Positions 42,021-51,322 are shown, numbered from the stretch's first letter. The stretch: 64,000 bases of DNA from Betaproteobacteria bacterium (GCA_025356445.1 JANXSZ010000016.1:1-64000), one strand, 5' to 3'. The notes: generated by a model not told the origin, from the sequence alone. Numbers and translations are program-made.

Positions 42021-42657
42021 GCAAAAACTGGGAATGGTTCAAAAACGCCTGCGCATCCTGGCTGGCCAGATCGTTGGTGAGTTGGCGCACCTTGCCGCTC
42101 AGGTCGTCCAGCGTCAGCTTGAAGGTGTCTTGCGCCGTTTTGCCATTGCTCAAGGCTTGCGTGGCGGCGAACTGCTTGGGGATCGACAGGTAAGTTTTGA
42201 GCGCATCCGGCAGGTAACTGAGCGCAATATGCCGGGCGTGGAAGCCCTCTTCCAGCGACAACTGGCCCTTGCTGCGCTCCCACTGGTCGAGCAAGGTGCT
42301 CAACTGCTGGCACAGCCCCAGCACCTGCGCTTGCAGGGACGCACTCAGGCGGTTGTCGGGGTTGTAGTTGACGAGCTGCTGCACCGCAGACAGCGCATGG
42401 CCCATCGCGGTACGGGCATCCCCTTCATCGCTGAAATCCAGTTCGTCCCACGGGTTGCCACGCAGACGCGGAAAGCCCAGCCACAGCCCACCCACACCAA
42501 ACCCCGCGCCATAGCCCAAAGCCGCCAGCCCCACGCTGCCCATCGCCCCGCCCCACAGCGCCAAGCCGCTGCCCGACAACAGCAGCGCCAAGGTGCCCAG
42601 CCCCAGACCGCACCAGTTGGCGGGGGATTGGGTGAAGCGGGTGAGGGTGTTTAGCAT
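41971..42657 (-). CDS. XpaC-like protein (5-bromo-4-chloroindolyl phosphate hydrolysis family)
   Basis: A 228-residue protein with two membrane helices (GLGTLALLLSGSGLALWGG and AALGYGAGFGVGGLWLGFP) and a helical cytoplasmic domain of about 150 residues (LEEGFHARHIALSYLPDALKTYLSIP). This pattern and the SYLPDALKTYL motif match the XpaC family, which repeatedly occurs beside telA. Its role is unknown; the family name comes from an indicator phenotype, not a proven enzyme. Intact frame, ATG at 42657. Confidence 0.7.
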   Translation of the reverse strand: MLNTLTRFTQSPANWCGLGLGTLALLLSGSGLALWGGAMGSVGLAALGYGAGFGVGGLWLGFPRLRGNPWDELDFSDEGDARTAMGHALSAVQQLVNYNPDNRLSASLQAQVLGLCQQLSTLLDQWERSKGQLSLEEGFHARHIALSYLPDALKTYLSIPKQFAATQALSNGKTAQDTFKLTLDDLSGKVRQLTNDLASQDAQAFLNHSQFLHEKFQTRSLPGSHSSA

Positions 42658-42791
42658 CAGATTGTTGGATGCAGTTTAAGCTTGAAGCCACCTGAGGCTA
42701 CATGGGGAATCCTTGTCTTGAGGTTCATCACGTAAAACCGCTTTCTCAAGGAAGGCTAGACGTTGCATCAAGCCACGCAGCGCCATGACCC

Positions 42792-44525
42792 TCACTGAAA
42801 CGCCCGAATATCCTTGAACACGCTGTACAGCGACGCTTTGCGGGCATCGAACAGCCTCCCACCCGTGGTGGTGACCAAATCTTTTAAATCCCGCTCATTG
42901 GCCTCGCCAAACACCACCATGAAGACGGGAATCGCGCGCGCGTCTTCGGGCAGGGCGGCGTAGGCAGCTTTGAAGGCGGCCAAGTCGCGGCCTTTGTTGT
43001 TTTCGCCATCAGTGAAGGCGACCACCGAATACTGGTAGTTCGGGTTCTTTTGGCGTTCAGTGTTCATGTTCTCCAGCGCCAGCAGCACTGCGTCATACAG
43101 CGCGGTGCCGCCGTTCATGCGCAGGTTGTCGGCGTAGTCGCGCACGTTGGCCAGCAGCTCTTTTTTGGAGGCGGTGTCCGTTTGTACCTGAACGCCTTTG
43201 GCTGTGTTGTTCAGCGTGCTGCTTGCTGCAATTTTGGTAGCTGGAACTTCAAAGTAGACAGGCGATTGAGGTGTTTCTGAGAACGGCAGCATCCAGATTC
43301 TCTCGCGGCTGGTCAGGCGAGCGATGCGGCCTGTCAGTGAGGCATCGTCGCCTGCGATGTACTGCAAGGCTTGCACCAGTTGCGCACGCCGTCCGCCGCC
43401 GTTCATGCTGCCGCTCACGTCCAGCACAAAGGTGGACGCGATAGGGGTTCGGAAGTCGTTCAGGTAGGCGTCAATCAAGCCATCGGCCAGGGCGCGGTCA
43501 GGCGAAAACGGCAGCTCGACCAGCAGTTTGCCCTGGGGGTACAGGCTGGCCTGTGCCTTGGCCACGTCGGCGTTCACCGGGCGGCGCAGCGTGGTGGTGG
43601 CGAGCCAGGTTTGGGCTTCGTCGCCTTTGAGGTAGGCCACCACTTTTTGGTAATCCTCACGGCGGGCATCGTTCAGCAGCATCAGCGGGTAGTCGGCGGT
43701 GGCGATGCCTTCTTGTGGGTAAATCAGCGTCAGCTTTTCTTTGAGCTTACCCGACTGGTTGAGCGAGAGCAGCCAGCTTTCGTAGTTGATGAAGGCGTTC
43801 AGGCGCAGGCCTTGTTGTTCGATGAACTTGTCGCTCAGGTAGCTGCTGTTGTCACCGGGTAATTTGTAGCCTTTGATGAAGCTGCTGATGGCCGCACGGT
43901 CAACGTCTGCTGCCGTCAGCGCCTCGGCCTTTTGCGAGGCGGCTGCGGCCACGCCCATCAAGGCCATGAAGCCCTGGTTCGAGGTGGCGGGGTTGGAGAG
44001 CGCGTATTTCAGTTGGCCGTTTTTAGCGGTATCCGCAATGGTTTTCCAGGTGATTTTGGCGGCGACTTCGGGCTTGTCCCAGCCCAGGGTTTTGGCATGG
44101 CTCTCACTCACCCCCACCACGAGGGGCGACAGCATGATTTTGTCTTGCAGCTTCACACGGGCTTGCCCCTGCGGGTCGGAGAGCAGGTACTTGGCATTGG
44201 CAAACCACGCGGCATCGGCCTCTGCTTTGCCGTTTTGTACGGCCTCGGTGCTTTCCATGGTGCCGCCAAAGCGAAAGCGCAAACGCACGCCAGTGGCTTT
44301 TTCAACCATCTGCTCCAGCGGCTGGGCGTCGCGCAAATCGCTGGTGGCGAGCACTTTGAAGTCTTGGATGACGGCAAAGGGCGCTGCGGTGCTAACGGGG
44401 GCGGGGGGCGGTGGCTCAGCCTTTTTGCAGGCTGACAGCAGGGCGACGATGCACAGCAGCAGGGTGTAAGGCCAGTTGAATGTTGTTGTGTTGGTTTTCA
44501 CAGCTGTGTTCATGGTTGCTTTCAT
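42792..44525 (-). CDS. Lipoprotein with fused solute-binding and von Willebrand A domains
   Basis: A 577-residue exported protein. The N-terminus has a lipobox, LLSAC, with lipidation expected at Cys33. Residues 50-345 resemble periplasmic solute-binding proteins (EQMVEKATGVRLRFRFGG, DAAWFANAKY, LSPLVVGVS). Residues 360-570 are a von Willebrand A domain with a complete metal site: DVSGSM (369-374), a Thr in GGT near 474, and TDGENN (505-510). The gene overlaps the solute-binding protein gene upstream (ATGA). The pairing implies a membrane-anchored complex that senses or captures a ligand with metal-dependent binding; the ligand is unknown. Confidence 0.8.
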   Translation of the reverse strand: MKATMNTAVKTNTTTFNWPYTLLLCIVALLSACKKAEPPPPAPVSTAAPFAVIQDFKVLATSDLRDAQPLEQMVEKATGVRLRFRFGGTMESTEAVQNGKAEADAAWFANAKYLLSDPQGQARVKLQDKIMLSPLVVGVSESHAKTLGWDKPEVAAKITWKTIADTAKNGQLKYALSNPATSNQGFMALMGVAAAASQKAEALTAADVDRAAISSFIKGYKLPGDNSSYLSDKFIEQQGLRLNAFINYESWLLSLNQSGKLKEKLTLIYPQEGIATADYPLMLLNDARREDYQKVVAYLKGDEAQTWLATTTLRRPVNADVAKAQASLYPQGKLLVELPFSPDRALADGLIDAYLNDFRTPIASTFVLDVSGSMNGGGRRAQLVQALQYIAGDDASLTGRIARLTSRERIWMLPFSETPQSPVYFEVPATKIAASSTLNNTAKGVQVQTDTASKKELLANVRDYADNLRMNGGTALYDAVLLALENMNTERQKNPNYQYSVVAFTDGENNKGRDLAAFKAAYAALPEDARAIPVFMVVFGEANERDLKDLVTTTGGRLFDARKASLYSVFKDIRAFQ

Positions 44526-45661
44526 TGCCCCATCTCCCGTGCAATCACCTCAATCATCTCGCCCATGATCTCGAAACTCGGCGGATCAATCACTTGGGTG
44601 ATGCGCTCTTCAACGGCCAGCCCGGTCGCCTTGGCCGCTTGCGCAAAGGCGGCGGTGTCGCCGATCCGAAAGCCGTACTCCACGGCGATGCGCTGCAACT
44701 TCGCGTTGGTGCTCAGCAACTCGCCCAACGCTTTCGCCCGCTCGCTGGCGGCGACGAACACCACTTTGTTGATGATGGTGGGCTGCGGGTACATCAGCAC
44801 CATGTCCGCTGCCACGCCTTTTTTGGCCAGTGCGTAGGCCATGAGTTGGTTTTCGTAGATGAAAGCCAGCGGGGTTTTGCCTATGCCGATGCTGGCGTAG
44901 TCGTCAAAATTGCCGTTGACGTAGTTTTCTTGGTAGCCCTGGCGCTTGAACAATTCAGCCACCCGCAGCGCCACTTTTTGCGCTGTGGCTTTGTCGGTGA
45001 CAGTATCGTTGCTATTGATAACATAGCTGGTGAGGCCCAAGTACATTGCGGCAGAGTTGCTTTTTCGTACGTCGGTGGTGGAGACCAGTACGCTTTTGCC
45101 CACGTCATACGCCTGTGCGGCTTTCAGGTCTTTCCAGCGTTTTTTGTCGAGCATGGCCTGCACCAGTTTGGCGGTATCCACGTTCCAGACTTTGGGTTGC
45201 ACTTCTTTGGCCATTCCGTTCGCTGCCAGAATCTGCGCGATCGGTGTCCAGGAGGCGATCACCATGGGCGTGTAGAACGGCGAATACACCGTGGTGGCGA
45301 GTTTGGCGTTTTTGGCGGCGTCACCAATTTGGTTCGCCGCCACTACGCCTGACGGGAAAAAGAAATCCGGCGACTGCCCCGGCACTGCCTGGGCCGCCAT
45401 GTCCCGCGAGCCAATGCGTTTGACGTTGGCCGTGATGCGGTTGTCCGCCAGCACCTTGATGACACGGGAGTCTTTGAAGTACGGTTCCACATCCAACGCG
45501 ATCAGGCCCGTCAGTTCGACGGGGACTGCGGAACCCAGTAAGCCACCTATGGCGCTCGCACTGCCGGGTGCCAGCGTGGTCTGGTGAACTGAGAAGTACG
45601 CCGCGCCGCCAAAGGCTCCCAGCAGCAACAGGGTAATGAGGGCTTTCGCGGGGTTTTTCAT
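44522..45661 (-). CDS. Extracellular solute-binding-like protein
   Basis: A 379-residue protein with an N-terminal membrane anchor or uncleaved signal (ALITLLLLGAFGGAAYFSV) and a periplasmic-binding-protein fold: PVELTGLIALDVEPYFKD, DFFFPSGVVAANQIG, YSPFYTPMVIASW and AFIYENQLMAYALAKKG. No transporter permease or ATPase gene lies near, so it probably does not feed an ABC transporter but works with the downstream solute-binding/von Willebrand lipoprotein, whose start overlaps its stop. I infer a two-protein sensing or scavenging unit attached to the telA/xpaC module. Confidence 0.75.
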   Translation of the reverse strand: MKNPAKALITLLLLGAFGGAAYFSVHQTTLAPGSASAIGGLLGSAVPVELTGLIALDVEPYFKDSRVIKVLADNRITANVKRIGSRDMAAQAVPGQSPDFFFPSGVVAANQIGDAAKNAKLATTVYSPFYTPMVIASWTPIAQILAANGMAKEVQPKVWNVDTAKLVQAMLDKKRWKDLKAAQAYDVGKSVLVSTTDVRKSNSAAMYLGLTSYVINSNDTVTDKATAQKVALRVAELFKRQGYQENYVNGNFDDYASIGIGKTPLAFIYENQLMAYALAKKGVAADMVLMYPQPTIINKVVFVAASERAKALGELLSTNAKLQRIAVEYGFRIGDTAAFAQAAKATGLAVEERITQVIDPPSFEIMGEMIEVIAREMGQ

Positions 45662-45699
45662 GCGCGCAGTCTATCGCGCCGCTGTCTGGTGTTGTGCGC

Positions 45700-47133
45700 T
45701 CAATCCAGCAAGCGCACCTTCACCATCTTCCCCTTCACCCGCCCATTCGAGAGCCGGTGCAGCGCCTCTTGCGCGATGCGGGTGTCCACGGCCACGTAGG
45801 TCGAGTACTCGTTCACATGGATTTTGCCGACCTGCTCTTTGGTGAAGCCGGCTTCACCCGTCAACGCGCCCAGCACGTCGCCAGCGCGAATTTTCTCTTT
45901 GCGGCCACCCACGATTTGCAGCGTCGCCATCGGTGGGCGCAGGGGTTCGGTGCTGGTGGGGGTGAGTTCTGTCAGCTTGTGCCATTCGGACTCGCGGCCC
46001 TGCATTTGCTCGATCTTGCCGACGAAGCCCATCTCGTTCATGCTGGCCAGACTCAGCGCCCAGCCCTCTTGGTCGCCACGGCCCGTGCGGCCAATGCGGT
46101 GGATGTGGATTTCGCTGTCCGGGGTCACGTCCACGTTGATGACGGCTTCCAGGTTCGCAATGTCCAGCCCGCGTGCAGCCACGTCGGTGGCCACAAGCAC
46201 CGAGCAGCTGCGGTTGGCAAACTGCACCAGCACTTGGTCACGTTCGCGCTGTTCCAGTTCGCCAAACAAGGCCAGTGCGCTGAAGCCTTTTTCTTGCAAC
46301 TCGGCGACCAGATCGCGGCACTGCTGCTTGGTGTTGCAAAACGCAATCGTGCTGGCGGGGCGGTAGTGGTTGAGCAGCAAACTCACGGCTTCCAGGCGGT
46401 CTCTGTGCTGACGGTTGTCTTGCACCTCGTACCAGCGCTGGCGGATTTTGCTTTCCTCGTGCTGGGATTCCACCGTGATGGTGACGGGGTTGCGCATGAA
46501 CTGCTGGCTGATTTTGGCGATGCCTTCCGGGTAGGTGGCCGAAAACAGCAGCGTTTGGCGCTCTTTGGGGCATTGCTTGGCCACGGTCACGATGTCGTCA
46601 AAAAAGCCCATGTCCAGCATGCGGTCAGCTTCATCGAGCACCAGCGTGTTCATCGCCTCCAAATTCAGATGGCCGCGTTCCAGGTGGTCCATGATGCGGC
46701 CCGGCGTGCCCACCACGATGTGCGCGCCATGTTCCAGGCTGGCGTTTTGGCCGCGCATGGCGACCCCGCCGCACAGCGTTACGACCTTGATGTTGTCTTC
46801 AGCGCGGGCCAAGCGGCGGATTTCCACACTGACTTGGTCGGCCAGTTCCCGCGTGGGGCACAGCACCATGGTTTGCACCGCAAAGCGGCGGGAATTCAGG
46901 TTCGCCAGCAGCGCCAGCGCGAAGGCGGCAGTTTTGCCACTGCCCGTTTTAGCCTGCGCAATCAGGTCTTTGCCCAACAGGGCCGTAGGCAGACTGGCCG
47001 CCTGGATGGGGGTCATGCTGGTGTAGCCCAGGCGTTGCAAATTGGCCAGCGTGGCGGGGTTCAGCGGGAGTGAGCTGAAGTCTGTGCTGGTGGCGCTAGA
47101 TGTTGCGGCAGCTTTGGAGGATGGATTGGTCAT
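45700..47133 (-). CDS. dbpA: ATP-dependent RNA helicase DbpA
   Basis: A 477-residue DEAD-box helicase. Q-motif (GYTSMTPIQAASLP), Walker A AKTGSGKT, PTRELA, DEAD (VLDEADRM), SAT (LFSATYP) and the late ARGLDI and HRIGRTGR motifs are all present. The C-terminal 75 residues form the DbpA RNA-binding domain (ATLQIVGGRKEKIRAGDVLGAL), which targets hairpin 92 of 23S rRNA during large-subunit assembly. ATG at 47133 with GGAGG in the codons just before it gives the usual length. Confidence 0.95.
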   Translation of the reverse strand: MTNPSSKAAATSSATSTDFSSLPLNPATLANLQRLGYTSMTPIQAASLPTALLGKDLIAQAKTGSGKTAAFALALLANLNSRRFAVQTMVLCPTRELADQVSVEIRRLARAEDNIKVVTLCGGVAMRGQNASLEHGAHIVVGTPGRIMDHLERGHLNLEAMNTLVLDEADRMLDMGFFDDIVTVAKQCPKERQTLLFSATYPEGIAKISQQFMRNPVTITVESQHEESKIRQRWYEVQDNRQHRDRLEAVSLLLNHYRPASTIAFCNTKQQCRDLVAELQEKGFSALALFGELEQRERDQVLVQFANRSCSVLVATDVAARGLDIANLEAVINVDVTPDSEIHIHRIGRTGRGDQEGWALSLASMNEMGFVGKIEQMQGRESEWHKLTELTPTSTEPLRPPMATLQIVGGRKEKIRAGDVLGALTGEAGFTKEQVGKIHVNEYSTYVAVDTRIAQEALHRLSNGRVKGKMVKVRLLD

Positions 47134-47242
47134 GCCCGATTATCGGGGGTGAGGCCATCAAGTGGTCCGTATGTACCCAAGGTGGTGTACGGCCGTTGCT
47201 TCGTATAGTGGTATAAAAGTGGCTGTTGAAGATTTCTATGGC

Positions 47243-47254
47243 ATCGTATACGAT
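47243..47254. promoter_or_regulatory. Perfect palindrome before the PIN toxin gene
   Basis: ATCGTATACGAT is a 12-base perfect dyad that ends six bases before the toxin ATG. Ribbon-helix-helix antitoxins bind such sites to repress their own operon, so this is the likely operator. Confidence 0.55.
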
Positions 47255-47260
47255 ACCGTT

Positions 47261-47683
47261 ATGTCAAGTATAAAGATCATCATAGATACCAATGTGCTTG
47301 TTGCAGCGCTGAAATCAAGGCGTGGTGCATCTTTCAAGTTGCTGTCGCTTGTTGATTCGGGGTTGTTTGAGGTTCATCTTTCAGTACCGCTCGCATTTGA
47401 GTATGAAGATGTACTCAACCGGGATAACTTGGGCATTTCAGCAGACGATGCCGATACAGTCTTGGATTTTATTTGTGGTGTTGCCAAGCACCAGAGCGTC
47501 TATTTTTTGTGGCGGCCTTATTTGCGAGACCCCAAAGATGATTTGGTTTTAGAGGTGGCGGTTGCCTCCCAATGTACGCACATCGTGACCTTTAACACCA
47601 AAGATTTTGTCGGCATCGGGCGGTTTGGCATTCAAGCCTTATGGCCCGCTGATTTTTTGCTTCAAATTGGAGTCCAACCATGA
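47261..47683 (+). CDS. PIN-domain toxin (putative toxin-antitoxin nuclease)
   Basis: A 140-residue PIN-domain protein. The acidic metal-binding residues are visible in IIIDTNVLVAALKS (Asp near residue 8), SVPLAFEYEDVL (Glu) and DPKDDLVLEVAV (Asp pair), with a further Asp in TFNTKDF. PIN toxins are Mg-dependent RNases. The toxin gene precedes its antitoxin, the reverse of the common VapBC order, and they overlap by four bases. The ATG at 47261 follows a palindrome; the longer in-frame start at 47162 would run through it. Confidence 0.82.
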   Translation: MSSIKIIIDTNVLVAALKSRRGASFKLLSLVDSGLFEVHLSVPLAFEYEDVLNRDNLGISADDADTVLDFICGVAKHQSVYFLWRPYLRDPKDDLVLEVAVASQCTHIVTFNTKDFVGIGRFGIQALWPADFLLQIGVQP

Positions 47684-47925
47684 GCACAATGAGCCTTCGG
47701 CTGCCCGAGTCTATGCACCAGCGCCTTAAAGATTGGGCACAGAAAGACAATATATCCATCAACCAATTCATCACCAGCGCCGTGACGGAAAAGTTGGCAG
47801 CACTGTCCACCCTGGACTATCTGGAGGAACGGGCAAAACGCGCCAGTCGAGCCAAGTTTGACGCTGTGCTTGCCAAGGTTCCTGATGCGGCGCCGGTCAT
47901 GGCGGAAGATCGTTGGGGGGCGTGA
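47680..47925 (+). CDS. Ribbon-helix-helix antitoxin
   Basis: An 81-residue protein: MSTMSLRLPESMHQRLKDWA is the beta strand and first helix of a ribbon-helix-helix domain, followed by ISINQFITSAVTEKLAAL (second helix); the acidic or basic tail (EERAKRASRAKFDAVLAKVPD) would wrap the toxin. It overlaps the PIN toxin gene by four bases and most likely neutralises it and represses the operon. Confidence 0.8.
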   Translation: MSTMSLRLPESMHQRLKDWAQKDNISINQFITSAVTEKLAALSTLDYLEERAKRASRAKFDAVLAKVPDAAPVMAEDRWGA

Positions 47926-48201
47926 GTGACTTATGGCTGCGTTGCAAACGATCCCCAAAAGACGCTAAACGACCCGCAAAGCCGTGACATTGGTTTGTTC
48001 CTGCACTCGCAAGCGTATTCGTCGTCTAGCTTGGGACTCCCAGGATGGATGCTCGTCTACATTTCTTCTGCTTTCATAAGCGCATCGTGCCCGAAGTGCT
48101 TTGCAGTCGTCACATGTGTATGTTCTGTGCAAGGGTGATGCAAGGATTTGGGTTCTGACGAGTGAGCGATTGCTGTTTGAGCTGTGTCATTCCGCACCCA
48201 C
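47926..48201. other. Gap with no recognised feature
   Basis: The 276 bases between the antitoxin gene and the convergent cupin gene hold only short, featureless frames. I see no strong terminator hairpin, no RNA gene and no repeat. Confidence 0.4.
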
Positions 48202-49236
48202 TCACCCCCGGCTGCTCAGTGCCGACTTGTGGCAGGTACACCGCCCCCAGCGGTACATGTGCAACCGGTGCAGCGCATCCTGCACCGTTGCCAGCGCCCC
48301 GCCTGTCATCACTTCACCGGCAGTCAACCCAAACACGCCCAGGCTGATAGAGGGCTGGTGGGACACCACGGCGTGCCAGGTGCGTTTGGGGATGAAGAGG
48401 GCGTCACCGGCTTCCACCCGGGCGTAAAGGCCCTTGGCCTTGGCGAATTGGGCGCGTTCGGTGGCTTGCTCTGGTGTGTGCAGTTGGGCGATATTGATGT
48501 CGCTCAGCGTGGCACCCCAGTCGTATTTTTGTGAGGGACTCAGGTGCGCGCTTTGGTCAGGCGGGAACAAGATGAACTCTTTCACGCCGCGCAGCTGGCA
48601 AAACCAGTTGTGCGGGAAGTCGTTGTGCAAGCCGGTCACGGTATGGGCGGGGCCGAGGAAGATGAATTCCCAGGTCAAGCGGCGGCCCGGCCACAGGTCT
48701 TTGAGGTTGAAATCTTGCCGCAGTGCCGGGAACTCGCGCAGGATGTCCCATTGCGCCAAGTACATGCGGTTGGCCTCGAAGGTCTGCATGTGCGCCCAGT
48801 TCAGGTGAAACCGCTCGCCAGGGGCCAGGGCTTGGCGTTGTGACAGCGGCAGCAGCGCGGCTTCCAGGTCAGGCGGGGCCAGTGCGGCCTCAGCCAAGGT
48901 TTGCAGATAGGGCGCCACGGGCAGGTAAGGGCGGCCTTGGGTGATGCCTTGCTCGACCAGCCCGTCGGTGAATTGGGTGGTCAGTGTGCGGCCGTCGGCG
49001 TGGCGTGTCCGAACGCATTGCGCCAAATGCTCAAACGACCAGCGCTGGTAGGCAGGCCAATGGCTCAGGCCGCCTTTGACCAGCACGGGGCGGTCAAACA
49101 GGGGGGTATGGTTATGCGCAGTGCCCTGGTGACGGCCACTGGCACGCAGAGCCTCCCAGGTGGTTTCTTCAATCAGCGTGAATTCGGGGCCAGAGGTGTT
49201 CGGAACAGCCATCGTCTTGAAGGGCGAGCAAATCAT
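48202..49236 (-). CDS. JmjC/cupin-8 domain protein (putative Fe(II)/2-oxoglutarate oxygenase)
   Basis: A 344-residue protein of the cupin-8 / JmjC type, related in fold to the asparaginyl hydroxylase FIH. The iron triad is visible: H-x-D in GLHNDFPHNWFCQL and a distal H in RTWHAVVSH. The PVLVKGGLSHWPAYQRWS segment near residue 50 is the classic entry strand. It would hydroxylate a protein or small molecule; the substrate is unknown. It is divergent from gor with 46 bases between the starts. The C-terminus (RWGRCTCHKSA) carries two cysteines. Confidence 0.78.
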   Translation of the reverse strand: MICSPFKTMAVPNTSGPEFTLIEETTWEALRASGRHQGTAHNHTPLFDRPVLVKGGLSHWPAYQRWSFEHLAQCVRTRHADGRTLTTQFTDGLVEQGITQGRPYLPVAPYLQTLAEAALAPPDLEAALLPLSQRQALAPGERFHLNWAHMQTFEANRMYLAQWDILREFPALRQDFNLKDLWPGRRLTWEFIFLGPAHTVTGLHNDFPHNWFCQLRGVKEFILFPPDQSAHLSPSQKYDWGATLSDINIAQLHTPEQATERAQFAKAKGLYARVEAGDALFIPKRTWHAVVSHQPSISLGVFGLTAGEVMTGGALATVQDALHRLHMYRWGRCTCHKSALSSRG

Positions 49237-49282
49237 GCCAAGATGCTACACAGGTGTAAACAAAACGAGTTGAAGGAACAGT

Positions 49283-50674
49283 ATGAATGACGTGGATTCC
49301 CCTTTTGATTTTGATTTGCTGGTCATCGGTGGCGGCAGCGGCGGTGTGCGTGCTGCCCGCATGGCCGCCCAGCGCGGTGCGCGTGTGGCGGTGGTGGAGG
49401 GCGGGGCATTGGGGGGCACCTGCGTTAACGTGGGCTGCATCCCTAAAAAGCTCTACAGCTACGCCGCACATTACGCAGAAGCGTTTCACGAGGCTGCCGG
49501 GTTTGGCTGGTCCATTCCTGCGCCGCCGCGTTTCAATTGGTCGGTGCTCAAGGCCAACCGCGCCACGGAAATCACCCGTTTGAACGGCGTTTACCAGAAT
49601 CTGCTGACCGGCGCGGGCGTGCAGCTCATCACCGGCTGGGCGACGCTGGTGGATGCGCACACCGTGGCGGTCAAAGGCGTCAAAGGTGCAGAGGGTCAGC
49701 AGCGCTACAGCGCGAAAAACATCCTCATTGCCACCGGTGGCACCCCCAGCGTGCCTGACATCGCAGGGCGCGCGCTGGTCATCACCTCGAACGATCTGTT
49801 TGATCTCGAACCGTTTCCTCAGCGCATGCTGGTGGTCGGTGGGGGCTACATCGCGTGCGAATTCGCGTCCATCTTCAACGGCCTCGGGTCGCAAGTCACG
49901 CAGCTTTACCGTGGCGAGCAGGTGCTGCGTGGGTTTGATGACGAGGTGCGCCACTTCCTCGCCGCTGAGGTGCGCAAAGCGGGTGTGGATTTGCGGTTGC
50001 AGGCGGATGTGGCGAACATCACGCGCACAGCGCAAGGCCTGGTGGTGGCGCTGGAAGACGGCTCCACCGTAACTGTGGACGCGGTGCTCTACGCCACAGG
50101 CCGTGTGCCGCTGGTGGCTGGTCTGGGGCTTGAAGCTGTGGGTGTCAAACAGAGCAAAGATGGCGCGATCGAGGTGAACGCACAGTACCAAACCTCGGTG
50201 CCGTCGATTTACGCGCTGGGCGATGTCACTGCCCGCATGCAACTGACCCCCGTGGCCTTGGGCGAGGCGATGCAGCTGGTCGATCACCTGTTTGGCAGCG
50301 GGCACAAGCAGATGGCTTATGACTTCATCCCTACGGCAGTTTTTACCCACCCCAACATTGGCACTGTGGGTTTTGGCGAGGCCGAGGCGCGGGCCAAGTT
50401 CGGTCAGATTACCGTGTTCAAAAGTGAATTCAAAGCGCTGAAGCACACGCTGAGTGGCAGCACCGAGCGCACGCTGATGAAGCTGATTGTGGACACCGCC
50501 AGCGACCGCGTGGTGGGCTTGCACATGGTGGGGGCTGACGCGGGTGAGGTCGTACAGGGTTTTGCCGTAGCGATGAAGGCGGGCGCGACCAAGGCGGTGT
50601 TTGACAGCACCATTGGCATTCACCCCACCGCTGCGGAGGAATTTGTGACGATGCGGGTGCCTGTGGGAGGGTAG
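49283..50674 (+). CDS. gor: Glutathione-disulfide reductase (Gor)
   Basis: A 463-residue flavoenzyme that uses NADPH to reduce oxidised glutathione. FAD loop GGGSGGVRAARMA, redox disulfide C47-x4-C52 in GGTCVNVGCIPKK, NADPH loop VGGGYIACEFA, and the catalytic HPTAAEEF at the end are all intact. After the second strand of the NADPH site the basic pattern fits NADPH. GAAGGAAC precedes the ATG. Two glutathione transferase genes follow on the other strand, making a small glutathione locus. Confidence 0.95.
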   Translation: MNDVDSPFDFDLLVIGGGSGGVRAARMAAQRGARVAVVEGGALGGTCVNVGCIPKKLYSYAAHYAEAFHEAAGFGWSIPAPPRFNWSVLKANRATEITRLNGVYQNLLTGAGVQLITGWATLVDAHTVAVKGVKGAEGQQRYSAKNILIATGGTPSVPDIAGRALVITSNDLFDLEPFPQRMLVVGGGYIACEFASIFNGLGSQVTQLYRGEQVLRGFDDEVRHFLAAEVRKAGVDLRLQADVANITRTAQGLVVALEDGSTVTVDAVLYATGRVPLVAGLGLEAVGVKQSKDGAIEVNAQYQTSVPSIYALGDVTARMQLTPVALGEAMQLVDHLFGSGHKQMAYDFIPTAVFTHPNIGTVGFGEAEARAKFGQITVFKSEFKALKHTLSGSTERTLMKLIVDTASDRVVGLHMVGADAGEVVQGFAVAMKAGATKAVFDSTIGIHPTAAEEFVTMRVPVGG

Positions 50675-50698
50675 CGGTACAGGGATGCTGTCGCTCTG

Positions 50699-51322
50699 CT
50701 ACAGCACCTTTGCACTCGCCCGCAGCACCCAACTGTCCCGGTAGGCCTGCAAGTGCGGCATGCCCTCGTTGCCCGGCACGAACTTCATCAGCCCTCGGCC
50801 AAACTCCAGCGCGCAAAAGGTGGTGATGTCGGCGATGGTGAAGCGCTCGCCCGCCACGAACGGGCGGTGCGCCAGCTCACTGTCCAGCCAGCGTGCCACC
50901 TCCCGCACCTTCTCGCCTTGGGACGCCCCGAAGTCGGGGAATTGAGGTTGCTCAATCGCTACAAAACCGGGGTGGGTGTGGCGGATGCAGTTGGCGAAGC
51001 CGCTGAACAAGTACAGCTCGATGCGGCGATCCGCCATTTCGATGAAGGCGCGCTCGGTGGCGTCCACGCCCATCAGGTTGATCTCGGGGTACATGCCTTC
51101 CAGGTAGGTGCAGATGGCACGGGTTTCGGTCAGGATGCGGCCATCGTCCAGCTCCAGCGCAGGCACTTTGGCCAGTGGATTCTTGGCGAGGAAGGCTTCG
51201 TCTTTGTGCGCATTGGCGGCGATGCTGACGGTGATTTCCTCCAGGCCTGTGATGCCTTTTTCAGCCAGAAAGATGCTGACGCGGCGCGGGCTGGGTGCGC
51301 GCGGAGAGGTGTAAAACTTCAT
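50699..51322 (-). CDS. Glutathione S-transferase
   Basis: A 207-residue protein with an N-terminal thioredoxin-like domain ([51 protein letters not shown] with the cis-Pro and the Glu/Thr glutathione-binding pair) and a C-terminal helical domain with the folding motif [15 protein letters not shown]. Cytosolic; conjugates glutathione to electrophiles or reduces peroxides. Its ATG overlaps the stop of the second transferase gene upstream. Confidence 0.9.
   Translation of the reverse strand: MKFYTSPRAPSPRRVSIFLAEKGITGLEEITVSIAANAHKDEAFLAKNPLAKVPALELDDGRILTETRAICTYLEGMYPEINLMGVDATERAFIEMADRRIELYLFSGFANCIRHTHPGFVAIEQPQFPDFGASQGEKVREVARWLDSELAHRPFVAGERFTIADITTFCALEFGRGLMKFVPGNEGMPHLQAYRDSWVLRASAKVL

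Noticed and set aside
49169-50623. A 484-codon open frame antisense to glutathione reductase
   Set aside because: Composition is that of a codon shadow (His/Arg/Gln-rich); gor is intact and certain.
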